In this document: positions 16,687 through 23,727 of the stretch, piece by piece
Layout of the letters: every line of letters starts with the position of its first letter
How positions within the stretch are numbered: the stretch's first letter is position 1
Notes under the pieces: model-generated
What the model saw: only the letters and a program-made list of their open reading frames with translations
Database searches by the model: none
What the model was told of the DNA's origin: nothing
Program-made: the position numbers and the translations under genes
From: Candidatus Cryptobacteroides choladohippi
GTDB lineage: Bacteria > Bacteroidota > Bacteroidia > Bacteroidales > UBA932
Assembly: GCA_018065985.1 (NCBI GenBank)
Contig: JAGHSF010000051.1
Coordinates: 1-39,774, forward strand
Length of the DNA: 39,774 nucleotides
Reading direction: 5' to 3'

Positions 16687-17782
16687 TCACCTCTTCGCAG
16701 TCATCCGAGATCGAAAGGATGAGATTCTTATACTTCCCGGCCGCCTTCAGACTCTGAAGGAAAGGATAGACGGGCAGTTCCCTTGTATAGTAATCGACTC
16801 CGAGGAACACCATGGGACTGGCATATCCGCAGGTCTCGTAATGGTTCTGGGCAGCATCCTGGAAGATTTCCTGCATGGTGCCGGCAGAACCGGGAGAATA
16901 TATCACGCCGCCCTTGGCTATGGTGAGGATGCCGTCCTCGCGTATGCTGTTGTCGAAGTACTTGGCGATGTGCGTGGCGAAAGGTGTTGCAGGTTCGTGG
17001 CCATAGAACCAGGTCGGGACGCCAAGACTGCGGTACCTGCTCTGGGGATACTTCTCCTTCACCTCGAAGGCCGTCGAGAGCCATCCCTCGTCCCTGAATG
17101 TGGGTGCCGCGGATATGATACCCAGGGCATCCTGAAGCTCTTCCTCGCTGCGGCCTGCCATCCATGCGCCCATGTGTGTCGCCTCCATGGCTCCGGGGCC
17201 TCCGCCCGAGACCATAAGGGCTCCGGCCTCAGTCAGGGCCTTGCTTATCCGCACCACCTTGGCATAGGACTCGTCGGTACGCTTCATTGCGTGCCCTCCC
17301 ATCACCGCAATCACATCCATCTCGTCATATTCATCAAGCAGCTCATACATCGCATCGCTCATCGAATGGTCGTGGATCGCGCGGGCCAGAGTCTCGCGGA
17401 AGTCATCGGCATGCCTGCCCTTCTCGATATAGTTCCTGAAGACCCTTGAATCGAAGCAGGTCTCGAAAGTCTCGGGGTGCCTGCGGTCGAAGCCTTCGTA
17501 GAGTGTATCACCGCTGTACAGACGGTTCGCAAAGGCAGGATATATCATCCCCATCCTGGGGAAAACGAGGCAGTCTTCGCACAGATGGCGGTTCATTGCC
17601 ACAGGGATCACGCAGCCGGTGAAGAGGCAGTCGCAGAAATGGTGGCTGACGGCATAGTCCACGGCTTCGTTGAAGTCGATGTACTGGAAAACATAGTGCT
17701 TTACGGGGCCGTCTTCAGGCTGGGGAAGAGATGCAATGGAGTTGATCTCTATGTAGGGATTAGTGTTTCTTACGGGTTTCAT
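16664..17782 (-). CDS. LOG/lysine-decarboxylase-like Rossmann protein with extended N-terminus
   Basis: 372 residues from the ATG at 17782. An upstream in-frame TTG at 17791 falls inside the -7 box and is rejected. The core resembles LOG-family nucleotide 5'-monophosphate phosphoribohydrolases. There is an AVMGGHAMKRTDESYAKVV segment, LMVSGGGPGAMEATHMGAW, and SPGSAGTMQEIFQDAAQNHY. The canonical PGGxGTxxE motif appears as PGSAGTMQE (Gly to Ser). An N-terminal extension of about 150 residues with several Cys and His residues (HHFCDCLFTGC, HLCEDCLVFP) is not part of a plain LOG protein and could bind a metal. Function unknown; nucleotide or cytokinin-type riboside hydrolysis is only a family analogy. 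Confidence 0.75.
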   Translation of the reverse strand: MKPVRNTNPYIEINSIASLPQPEDGPVKHYVFQYIDFNEAVDYAVSHHFCDCLFTGCVIPVAMNRHLCEDCLVFPRMGMIYPAFANRLYSGDTLYEGFDRRHPETFETCFDSRVFRNYIEKGRHADDFRETLARAIHDHSMSDAMYELLDEYDEMDVIAVMGGHAMKRTDESYAKVVRISKALTEAGALMVSGGGPGAMEATHMGAWMAGRSEEELQDALGIISAAPTFRDEGWLSTAFEVKEKYPQSRYRSLGVPTWFYGHEPATPFATHIAKYFDNSIREDGILTIAKGGVIYSPGSAGTMQEIFQDAAQNHYETCGYASPMVFLGVDYYTRELPVYPFLQSLKAAGKYKNLILSISDDCEEVIRTFCGA

Positions 17783-17788
17783 CTCACG

Positions 17789-17796
17789 CAAAGATA
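17789..17796 (-). promoter_or_regulatory. Bacteroidetes -7 box (TATCTTTG) for the LOG-like gene
   Basis: On the minus strand TATCTTTG ends 6 nt before the ATG at 17782. This short spacing is used here to choose the start codon. Confidence 0.62.
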
Positions 17797-17815
17797 ATGC
17801 TTTGTAAGGGATTTC

Positions 17816-18991
17816 TCATAACAATGCCAGCAGTCTGGCGATGATGACTCCCAGATAGTTGCCCACGGCATATCCTATGATGCCTATGGAGAGGCCAGCC
17901 ACGATCACGTGCCGGTTTTTCATTGCAGCCGCCATCATGGGAACGAACGGAGGGGAGCAGATGAAGGTGACAGAGCTGATGACCATGGTGTCTGAATCGA
18001 TGCGCAGGATCTTTGCGAACAGCACCTGGAGCAGCAGGGAGCCGAAAATCACCAGTGTGAGGTAGCCGAGGACTGCAAGCCCGCCCTGCAGGCTGATGTT
18101 CCGGAGGTTGGCCATCGACGCAACGACTATGCAGAACACATAGATGCAGTACATGCCGACATCGTAGGCGTATGGCAGGGCCCTGACCCTGGGAATGAAC
18201 GATGCCGCGATTCCGAAGGTGGTGAGGGCAAGGATGAACACGGTCATGAAAGGCGCGTGGGGAAGCAGCAGGGTCACGCCGTATGCCGCTCCGCACACCA
18301 CCGCCACTGTTGCGGCGAGCTTTGAAAGCGCCAGGAGGCCGCTGCGGGTGCCCAGGCCCCTGTACGGATTCTCTGCCACACGGGCCAGCTCGACGGACTC
18401 GTCATGAGGGGTTTCATTGGGGAGGATCCTGCGGAAAAGCCTGATGCCTACTGCCACGAGGAAGGTCAGATACAGGAAGCTGATCACCATGTCGTAGCCG
18501 TTCAGCAGGAGGAAAGTCTCCTCCGATACGCCCAGCATGCTCTTGAGCGATGCCAGGTTGATGGTTCCACCCGTATAGACACCTGTGAGCAGGCCACCGA
18601 TGTTGGCAGCAGTGTCCGCCCCGCTGGCAGTGGCGTCTATGGTCCTGCCGAACACGAGGTATCCTGCCGTCACGGAGATCACCACTGCAATCAGTCCCGT
18701 GAACAGCGCCAGCACCTGGCTGCGGGTCTCGCTTCTCCTGAAGGAGCAGCCGAGCAGCATGAGCGGGATCGCCACCGGCACCATCGCACTGCTGAGCACG
18801 TCCTGGATTGCGGCGGTACCCGAAGGCAGGCCCGCACCGGGAATCAGGCCGATGTTCCCTGTCAGGATTCCGATGATATACAGCACAAGCACAGGGCCTA
18901 TCCGGCCCAGCCATCTGACGCGGCGGCAGAGCCGTATGACTGCGGCCGGGGCCAGCAGGAAGAACAGCGTCAGAACAATGTTCCAGAACAT
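17816..18991 (-). CDS. DUF819-family integral membrane protein
   Basis: 391 residues with about ten to eleven hydrophobic segments across the whole length. Glycine-rich motifs typical of DUF819 are seen: GADTAANIGGLLTGVYTGGTINLASLKSMLG around residues 125-155 and SSVTFICSPPFVPMMAAAMKN near the C-terminus. Members are predicted to be transporters, but I know of no assigned substrate. The ATG overlaps the stop of the upstream DUF456 gene by one base (TGATG), so the two are translated together. The gene ends 25 bp before the -7 box of the LOG-like gene. Confidence 0.85.
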   Translation of the reverse strand: MFWNIVLTLFFLLAPAAVIRLCRRVRWLGRIGPVLVLYIIGILTGNIGLIPGAGLPSGTAAIQDVLSSAMVPVAIPLMLLGCSFRRSETRSQVLALFTGLIAVVISVTAGYLVFGRTIDATASGADTAANIGGLLTGVYTGGTINLASLKSMLGVSEETFLLLNGYDMVISFLYLTFLVAVGIRLFRRILPNETPHDESVELARVAENPYRGLGTRSGLLALSKLAATVAVVCGAAYGVTLLLPHAPFMTVFILALTTFGIAASFIPRVRALPYAYDVGMYCIYVFCIVVASMANLRNISLQGGLAVLGYLTLVIFGSLLLQVLFAKILRIDSDTMVISSVTFICSPPFVPMMAAAMKNRHVIVAGLSIGIIGYAVGNYLGVIIARLLALL

Positions 18992-19473
18992 CAGAATGCG
19001 TATTTGAATATCTCGTATGCCATTATCCCGCTGACGATGATCTTCATCCCAGTGCCGCAGATGAAGCCCAGAAAGGCGCCGATGCCGGCCTTGAAAGAAG
19101 CCCAGACACCCCTGTCCTGGACAAGGAAGTCACCAATGAAGGCACCAAGAAGGGATCCGACGATCATTCCCACCGGAGGGATGAGCATACCGGCGAAGAG
19201 GCCGACGATGGCTCCGACGGAGGCCCCCTTGTTGCCGCCTGTAACCTTGGTGAACCACGCAGGAACGACATAGTCGAGCACCGTGACCACGATGGTTACG
19301 GCCAGCCATGCGAACAGGAAGGTCAGCGTCATGGGCGTGGCTGTGCCCTGTGAAGTGAAATACACCAGAAGCATTCCGACCCAGCTGACGGGAGGGCCGG
19401 GCAGGCCGGGCACTATGCTGCCGACAAGGCCGAGGAGTGCGCAAATTACCGCAAAGACGATCAAAACTGTCAT
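18991..19473 (-). CDS. DUF456-family small membrane protein
   Basis: 160 residues. The ATG at 19473 is chosen because a perfect -7 box (19485 to 19478) ends 4 nt before it; the longer frame starting at 19503 would run through the promoter. The protein is very hydrophobic with paired Gly-rich helices: LLGLVGSIVPGLPGPPVSWVGMLL, then GAIVGLFAGMLIPPVGMIVGSLLGAFIGDFL. This is the DUF456 signature of duplicated glycine-zipper-like hairpins. The family has no established function. It forms a translationally coupled pair with the DUF819 gene. Confidence 0.85.
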   Translation of the reverse strand: MTVLIVFAVICALLGLVGSIVPGLPGPPVSWVGMLLVYFTSQGTATPMTLTFLFAWLAVTIVVTVLDYVVPAWFTKVTGGNKGASVGAIVGLFAGMLIPPVGMIVGSLLGAFIGDFLVQDRGVWASFKAGIGAFLGFICGTGMKIIVSGIMAYEIFKYAF

Positions 19474-19477
19474 ATTG

Positions 19478-19499
19478 CAAAGATAATTATTTATCTTTG
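19478..19499. promoter_or_regulatory. Divergent promoter: palindromic -7 boxes
   Basis: CAAAGATA (19478-19485, a TATCTTTG box on the minus strand for the DUF456 gene) and TATCTTTG (19492-19499, for pepP) form a perfect 8-bp inverted repeat with a 6-bp AT spacer. The minus-strand box ends 4 nt before its ATG. The plus-strand gene has a ~40-nt leader if translation starts at 19541. Confidence 0.68.
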
Positions 19500-19540
19500 T
19501 CATGATACGCCGTCACCGGCTCAATATCATAATACGCTAT

Positions 19541-20962
19541 ATGTTCGAAAAGCAAGTATACATCGACAGGCGTAAGGCGCTTGTCAAGGCGATGGCAGGA
19601 GAAAGCGGAATCCTGCTCTTCATTGGAAATGCCGAATCTCCCGCACAATACAAAGACAACGGGTACAAATGGCGTCAGGACAGCAACTGGCTGTACTTCT
19701 GGGGTATAGACGAGCCCCTCTTTGCCGCCACAATAGACCTCGAGAGCGGAGAGGAGACCATCTGGTCGACCGACTTCGATGTCGATGACATCATCTGGAT
19801 GGGGCCCATGCCCTCCGTCAAGGACCAGGCGCAGAGGGTCGGCGTCGGCAGCACCGCTCCCTATGGGGCGCTCGACGCCTACATCGCAAAGGCCCGCGCC
19901 GCCTCACGCAAGATACATTTCCTGCCGGCAAGCCGCTACTACAACGCCATGAAGATCTCAAAGCTGACGGGAGTGCCCGCCGAGGACTGCTTCAGCAGGA
20001 GCAAGGCCGGCTGTCCCTCTGCATCAGAGGCATTCGTGAAGGCAGTCATCGGCCTGCGCCTCATAAAGGAGGAGCGTGAGATTGCAGCGATAGACGCAGC
20101 CTGCGACCTCGGCTACGAAATGCACACCATAGCCCGCAAGGGCATAAGGCCCGGCCGCATCGAGCAGGAGATCGTTGGCGAGATGGAGGCCGCCACCCTG
20201 GCAAAGGGCTGGGGCGTGAGCTTCGCCACGATCCTCACCCAGCATGGCGAAATCTTCCACTGCCACTCGCACGAGATGCCGGTGCAGCCCGGCAAGCTGA
20301 TGGTCATCGACGCCGGAGCCGAGACGAACATCCACTACGCATCCGACTTCACCAGAACCTACCCGACAAGCGGTGCATTCACCCAGAAGCAGAGGGATAT
20401 ATACCAAACCGTGTTCGAATGCAACGAATTGGTCTTCAACATGGTACGACCCGGAGTAGCATACCGCGACTGCCATCTTGCCGCAGCAGCCCACATGCTT
20501 GGGAACCTTCGCGACCTCGACCTCGTACGCGGCAGCGTCGACGACATGGTTGCTGAAGGGATAGCAGGCCTGTTCATGCCTCATGGCCTCGGCCACAACA
20601 TGGGCCTGGACGTCCACGACATGGAGGACCTCGGCGAGAACCTCGTCGGCTACGACGATGACCAGACCCGCAGCGGCCAGCTTGGCCTCGGGTCCCTGCG
20701 CATGGCGCGCAGGCTGCAGCCCGGCCACGTGATGACGGACGAACCGGGAATCTACTTCATCCCCGCCCTCATCGAGAGCTGGAAGAAGGACGGCTGCGAC
20801 AAGGGATTCGTGAACTACGGCAAGCTCGAACAATACTACGACTTCGGCGGCATACGCCTGGAGGACGACCTCCTCGTAACCGAAGACGGTGCACGCAGGC
20901 TCGGTTCCAAGCGCCTGCCCATCGCACCGGATGATGTTGAATCTGCAATGGCAAACGACTAG
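19541..20962 (+). CDS. pepP: Xaa-Pro aminopeptidase (M24B family)
   Basis: 473 residues from the ATG at 19541. The in-frame ATG at 19502 lies only 3 nt after the -7 box and would add 13 residues not usual for the family, whereas MFEKQVYIDRRK is a typical start. An N-terminal aminopeptidase P domain (~1-180) precedes a pita-bread metallopeptidase domain. The five metal ligands are visible: D257 (VIDAGAE), D269 (ASDFTRTYP), H352 (MPHGLGHNMG), E401 (DEPGIYF) and E441 (GGIRLEDDLL). It is a cytoplasmic dimetal exopeptidase that removes N-terminal residues preceding proline. It is followed after 3 bp by fabG. Confidence 0.93.
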   Translation: MFEKQVYIDRRKALVKAMAGESGILLFIGNAESPAQYKDNGYKWRQDSNWLYFWGIDEPLFAATIDLESGEETIWSTDFDVDDIIWMGPMPSVKDQAQRVGVGSTAPYGALDAYIAKARAASRKIHFLPASRYYNAMKISKLTGVPAEDCFSRSKAGCPSASEAFVKAVIGLRLIKEEREIAAIDAACDLGYEMHTIARKGIRPGRIEQEIVGEMEAATLAKGWGVSFATILTQHGEIFHCHSHEMPVQPGKLMVIDAGAETNIHYASDFTRTYPTSGAFTQKQRDIYQTVFECNELVFNMVRPGVAYRDCHLAAAAHMLGNLRDLDLVRGSVDDMVAEGIAGLFMPHGLGHNMGLDVHDMEDLGENLVGYDDDQTRSGQLGLGSLRMARRLQPGHVMTDEPGIYFIPALIESWKKDGCDKGFVNYGKLEQYYDFGGIRLEDDLLVTEDGARRLGSKRLPIAPDDVESAMAND

Positions 20963-20965
20963 CAT

Positions 20966-21703
20966 ATGGGACTTCTTGAAGGAAAGGTTGCGCTCATCAC
21001 CGGAGCGTCAAGGGGCATAGGAAAAGCCATAGCCCTGAAGTTCGCCTCAGAAGGCGCGGACATAGCATTCACCGACCTGCACGTCGACATGGGAACGGTT
21101 TCTGAGCTCGAGGCACTGGGTGCCAGAGTCAGGGCCTACGAATCCGACGCCTCCGACTTCGCAGCCGCACACAAGGTTGTAGACCAGGTGCTTGCGGAAT
21201 TCGGGCGCATCGATGTGCTCGTAAACAACGCAGGCATCACCAGGGACGGTCTGATTCTCCGCATGGAGGAGAACCAGTGGGACTCAGTCATCAACATCAA
21301 CCTGAAATCGGCATTCAACTTCACCCATGCGGCGGTGCCCGTGATGTCCAGGCAGCGCGGCGGCAGCATCATCAACATGAGCTCGGTGGTGGGAGAGCAC
21401 GGCAATGCCGGCCAGGCGAACTATTCGGCATCAAAGGCCGGCCTCATCGGACTGGCAAAGTCAATAGCGAAGGAGATGGGCCCGCGCGGCATTCGAGCCA
21501 ACTGCATAGCACCCGGATTCATCATCTCGGACATGACCGCAGCCATGCCTGAAGAGGTACGGCAGAGCTGGATCAAGTCCATCCCGCTCAGGCGCGGCGG
21601 CACGGTGGATGATGTTGCGAAAGTGGCACTCTTCCTGGCCAGCGACCTGTCATCGTACGTCAGCGGCCAGGTGATCAGCTGCTGCGGGGCAATGAACTGC
21701 TGA
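20966..21703 (+). CDS. fabG: 3-oxoacyl-[acyl-carrier-protein] reductase
   Basis: 245 residues, the usual length. It has the NADPH-binding TGASRGIG motif at residues 13-20, the NNAG motif near residue 88, and the catalytic Ser140, Tyr153 and Lys157 (SSVVGEHGNAGQANYSASK). It ends SYVSGQVISCCGAMNC, where relatives usually have a Gly-Gly pair. It reduces beta-ketoacyl-ACP in fatty acid synthesis. As with any short-chain dehydrogenase, another substrate is possible, but the sequence is close to true FabG proteins. It lies in a compact unit pepP-fabG-comF with gaps of 3 and 10 bp. Confidence 0.9.
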   Translation: MGLLEGKVALITGASRGIGKAIALKFASEGADIAFTDLHVDMGTVSELEALGARVRAYESDASDFAAAHKVVDQVLAEFGRIDVLVNNAGITRDGLILRMEENQWDSVININLKSAFNFTHAAVPVMSRQRGGSIINMSSVVGEHGNAGQANYSASKAGLIGLAKSIAKEMGPRGIRANCIAPGFIISDMTAAMPEEVRQSWIKSIPLRRGGTVDDVAKVALFLASDLSSYVSGQVISCCGAMNC

Positions 21704-21713
21704 TGCCACGACA

Positions 21714-22595
21714 ATGATTGACAGACGCCTGCTTAAACTGAACTTCAAGACTTTCACCTCGGCAATCGCTGATCTGGCACTGCCGAGGGTTTGTGTTGTC
21801 TGCGGGCAGGGGCTGATGCCAGAAGAACGGCACATCTGCCTCGAGTGCCTCGCCGACCTGCCGCTCACGCGCTTCTGCGGCATGTCGCACAATCCCATGG
21901 CCGACCTCTACAACGCCCGGATCGAAGATGGGCTAGGGAATAGCTCAGGGCACTGCCCGTCGAAACTTCGCGCTTCGCGCTCATCCCACCGCTGCGCTTC
22001 GCTTGCGGTCCCCCCTCTAACGCGTCCGAGGGTGGACACGGTTTCTCCCGGGCAGTGCCCTGATCTATTCCCGTACCAATACGCAGCAGCACTCTTCTAC
22101 TATCGTGCCGACTCCCCATACGGAAAGATCACACAGGCTCTGAAGTACCACAGGGACTTCGGGGCGGGGCGCCTGTTCGCCAGGATGCTGGGGGAGGAAC
22201 TGAAGCGCAGTCCGCTGTATGCCGACGTCGACCTGGTGATTCCGGTGCCGCTGCACTGGACCCGAAGGCTGAAAAGAGGCTACAACCAGGCGGAAATCAT
22301 CGCCCGTGAAGTTGCCGCGGCTCTTGGCGCAAGGCTGGATGCCAGGGCATTGAGGAGAATACGCAGGACAGGCAGCCAGGTCAAGCTCTCGGAAAAGGAC
22401 AGAGCCGCGAACATGAGCGCTGCATTCTGTGTCAGCAGGGGCTCGGGTGTTGCCGGCGCCCGCCACATCCTCCTGATCGACGACGTATTCACCACAGGCT
22501 CCACGCTCACGGCATGCCATGATGCTCTGCGCGGCGTCATACCCGCCGGCACGCGCATCTCTATTGCCACGCTGGGCTTTGTGCAAAACGGATAA
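21714..22595 (+). CDS. comF: ComF-family phosphoribosyltransferase-like protein carrying an in-frame repeat insertion
   Basis: 293 residues, about 45-60 longer than ordinary ComF proteins. The N-terminal zinc-finger-like cysteines are present (CVVC, C27 and C30; CLEC, C42 and C45). The C-terminal PRTase motif ILLIDDVFTTGSTL is at 252-265, and VIPVPLHWTRRLKRGYNQAE is also typical. Between ARIEDGL and YQYAAALFYY, where relatives have a short linker, residues 75-120 (GNSSGHCPSKL...GQCPDLF) come from a 137-bp palindromic element. They are rich in Arg, Ser, Cys and Pro and unlike the rest of the protein. ComF proteins function in DNA uptake/recombination; whether this one still works is unknown. 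It ends just before the promoter of the next operon. Confidence 0.87.
   Translation: MIDRRLLKLNFKTFTSAIADLALPRVCVVCGQGLMPEERHICLECLADLPLTRFCGMSHNPMADLYNARIEDGLGNSSGHCPSKLRASRSSHRCASLAVPPLTRPRVDTVSPGQCPDLFPYQYAAALFYYRADSPYGKITQALKYHRDFGAGRLFARMLGEELKRSPLYADVDLVIPVPLHWTRRLKRGYNQAEIIAREVAAALGARLDARALRRIRRTGSQVKLSEKDRAANMSAAFCVSRGSGVAGARHILLIDDVFTTGSTLTACHDALRGVIPAGTRISIATLGFVQNG
21936..22072. repeat. MITE-like palindromic element inserted in frame in comF
   Basis: The element is bounded by 24-bp terminal inverted repeats, 21936-21959 and 22049-22072, that match at 23 of 24 positions (ends GGGAATAG and CTATTCCC; inner part CAGGGCACTGCCCG). The interior is GC-rich with small hairpins such as CCGC...GCGG around 21990-22008. 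Its right-hand interior (22022-22047) in reverse complement matches intergenic copy A near 2400-2420. It encodes no protein of its own and keeps the comF reading frame open. Confidence 0.8.
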
Positions 22596-22600
22596 TTTTA

Positions 22601-22608
22601 TATATTTG
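22601..22608 (+). promoter_or_regulatory. Bacteroidetes -7 box (TATATTTG) for the PRTase-codB operon
   Basis: Exact TAnnTTTG match 5 bp after the comF stop. The predicted transcription start is near 22615, giving a ~27-nt leader that consists mostly of a perfect palindrome. Confidence 0.65.
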
Positions 22609-22616
22609 TATCCCGA

Positions 22617-22631
22617 TTGGACGTAGTCCAA
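22617..22631. promoter_or_regulatory. Perfect palindrome TTGGAC-GTA-GTCCAA in the 5' leader
   Basis: Two 6-bp arms around a 3-nt centre begin at about the predicted transcription start and end 10 bp before the ATG of the PRTase-like gene. It could be an operator for a dimeric repressor or an RNA hairpin near the ribosome site. It has no U-tract, so it is not a terminator. Confidence 0.5.
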
Positions 22632-22641
22632 GTTTTACCAA

Positions 22642-23724
22642 ATGCTGAAATACATTGAAAATGCAGGTCTGCGCAGAGTGGTCCTGTCAAATGATACGAG
22701 TATCTACAAGCTGGAGTCCGATCGGATTCAGAACAACTATTTCATCATCAGCAGCCCCGGAACAAGGCAACTGATGGCCTCCCCCGAAGTAGTGGGATTC
22801 GACTCCTACAAGGCAATGGTCCCCGCAACTTCCGCAGGCCTCAAGTACCTGAAAACCAACGGTATGAATGACGGCGCGAGCATTCTCACGATTCTTCGCG
22901 GCGGCCTCAACTACCCTCTCGAGGAATGCTGCAGCAATACGGGAATCAATGTCAGAGGCATCAATTTCGTATCCTGCGAGAGGATTATCGAAAAGGGGGT
23001 CATCACAGGCCTCGACATAAAATATGAGAAGCTGCATCCCGAAAAGGACTGCGTGCTGATGATCGGAGACATCATCGCGTCCGGCGACACCCTCAGGCTG
23101 TGCCTGGGCAAAGTTGCAGAGATATTCCACAGATTCGGCGGCAGCTTCAGGAAGGTGGTATTCTTCACCATCGGAGGTACCAAGGCCATAGGCATCATGG
23201 AACGCATGACAGAGGAGTTCCGCAGGATCTGGCCTGAATTCGAGGGCTTCGAGTGTTTCTTCTACGAAGGGATCTTCACGGTCTACGAGAACTTCGGCAT
23301 CTCCGGCGTCAACACCCCCGACATCGACTTTGGCTGGCAGAACGGCATCATCAGCCCGGAGTTCCGCTCATATGTGATGGACGACCCGAACGCCCTCTTC
23401 GAGAAATGCATAATCTACGACGGAGGCGCCAGAAGATACGAGATCTATGCCCACTACGACGAGGTTCTCGAGTACTGGAACGCACTGCTGGCAGCCGCAC
23501 CGCACACCAATTTCGACTATTTCATCGAGGAGAAGATAGGATACAGCATAGGGACCGAATACGATGAATGGCTGGACATCACCAGACTCCAGGGCATCGC
23601 CGGCACCGAAGAGCTTTTCCTCAAGGAGAAGGAATTCATCAGAGCATCGTCAAAGCGGAAGCTTGCCGAGATCTGCAACACCAGGATAGCAGAATTCAAG
23701 AGGAAAATGACACAATACCAATAA
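22642..23724 (+). CDS. Phosphoribosyltransferase-like protein of unknown substrate
   Basis: 360 residues, no signal peptide. A clear PRPP-binding motif is at residues 137-151 (CVLMIGDIIASGDTL). An upstream flexible-loop-type region ILTILRGGLNYPLEECC resembles the uracil/hypoxanthine PRTase RGG segment. The C-terminal ~170 residues (from YENFGISGVNTPDIDFGWQNGI) do not match any PRTase I recognise and end in a basic helix. The next gene, 3 bp downstream, is a CodB-like nucleobase permease, which suggests a salvage or nucleobase-modification role. It could be a PRTase with an unusual substrate or a PRTase-fold regulator. Promoter and palindrome lie just upstream. Confidence 0.72.
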   Translation: MLKYIENAGLRRVVLSNDTSIYKLESDRIQNNYFIISSPGTRQLMASPEVVGFDSYKAMVPATSAGLKYLKTNGMNDGASILTILRGGLNYPLEECCSNTGINVRGINFVSCERIIEKGVITGLDIKYEKLHPEKDCVLMIGDIIASGDTLRLCLGKVAEIFHRFGGSFRKVVFFTIGGTKAIGIMERMTEEFRRIWPEFEGFECFFYEGIFTVYENFGISGVNTPDIDFGWQNGIISPEFRSYVMDDPNALFEKCIIYDGGARRYEIYAHYDEVLEYWNALLAAAPHTNFDYFIEEKIGYSIGTEYDEWLDITRLQGIAGTEELFLKEKEFIRASSKRKLAEICNTRIAEFKRKMTQYQ

Positions 23725-23727
23725 GCC

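Noticed and set aside
16598..17449. Plus-strand ORF of 283 codons
   Set aside because: Antisense to the LOG-like gene, which has matching motifs and a promoter.
20024..20965. Long minus-strand ORF of 313 codons
   Set aside because: It is the antisense shadow of the Xaa-Pro aminopeptidase gene, whose metal ligands and motifs are clear.
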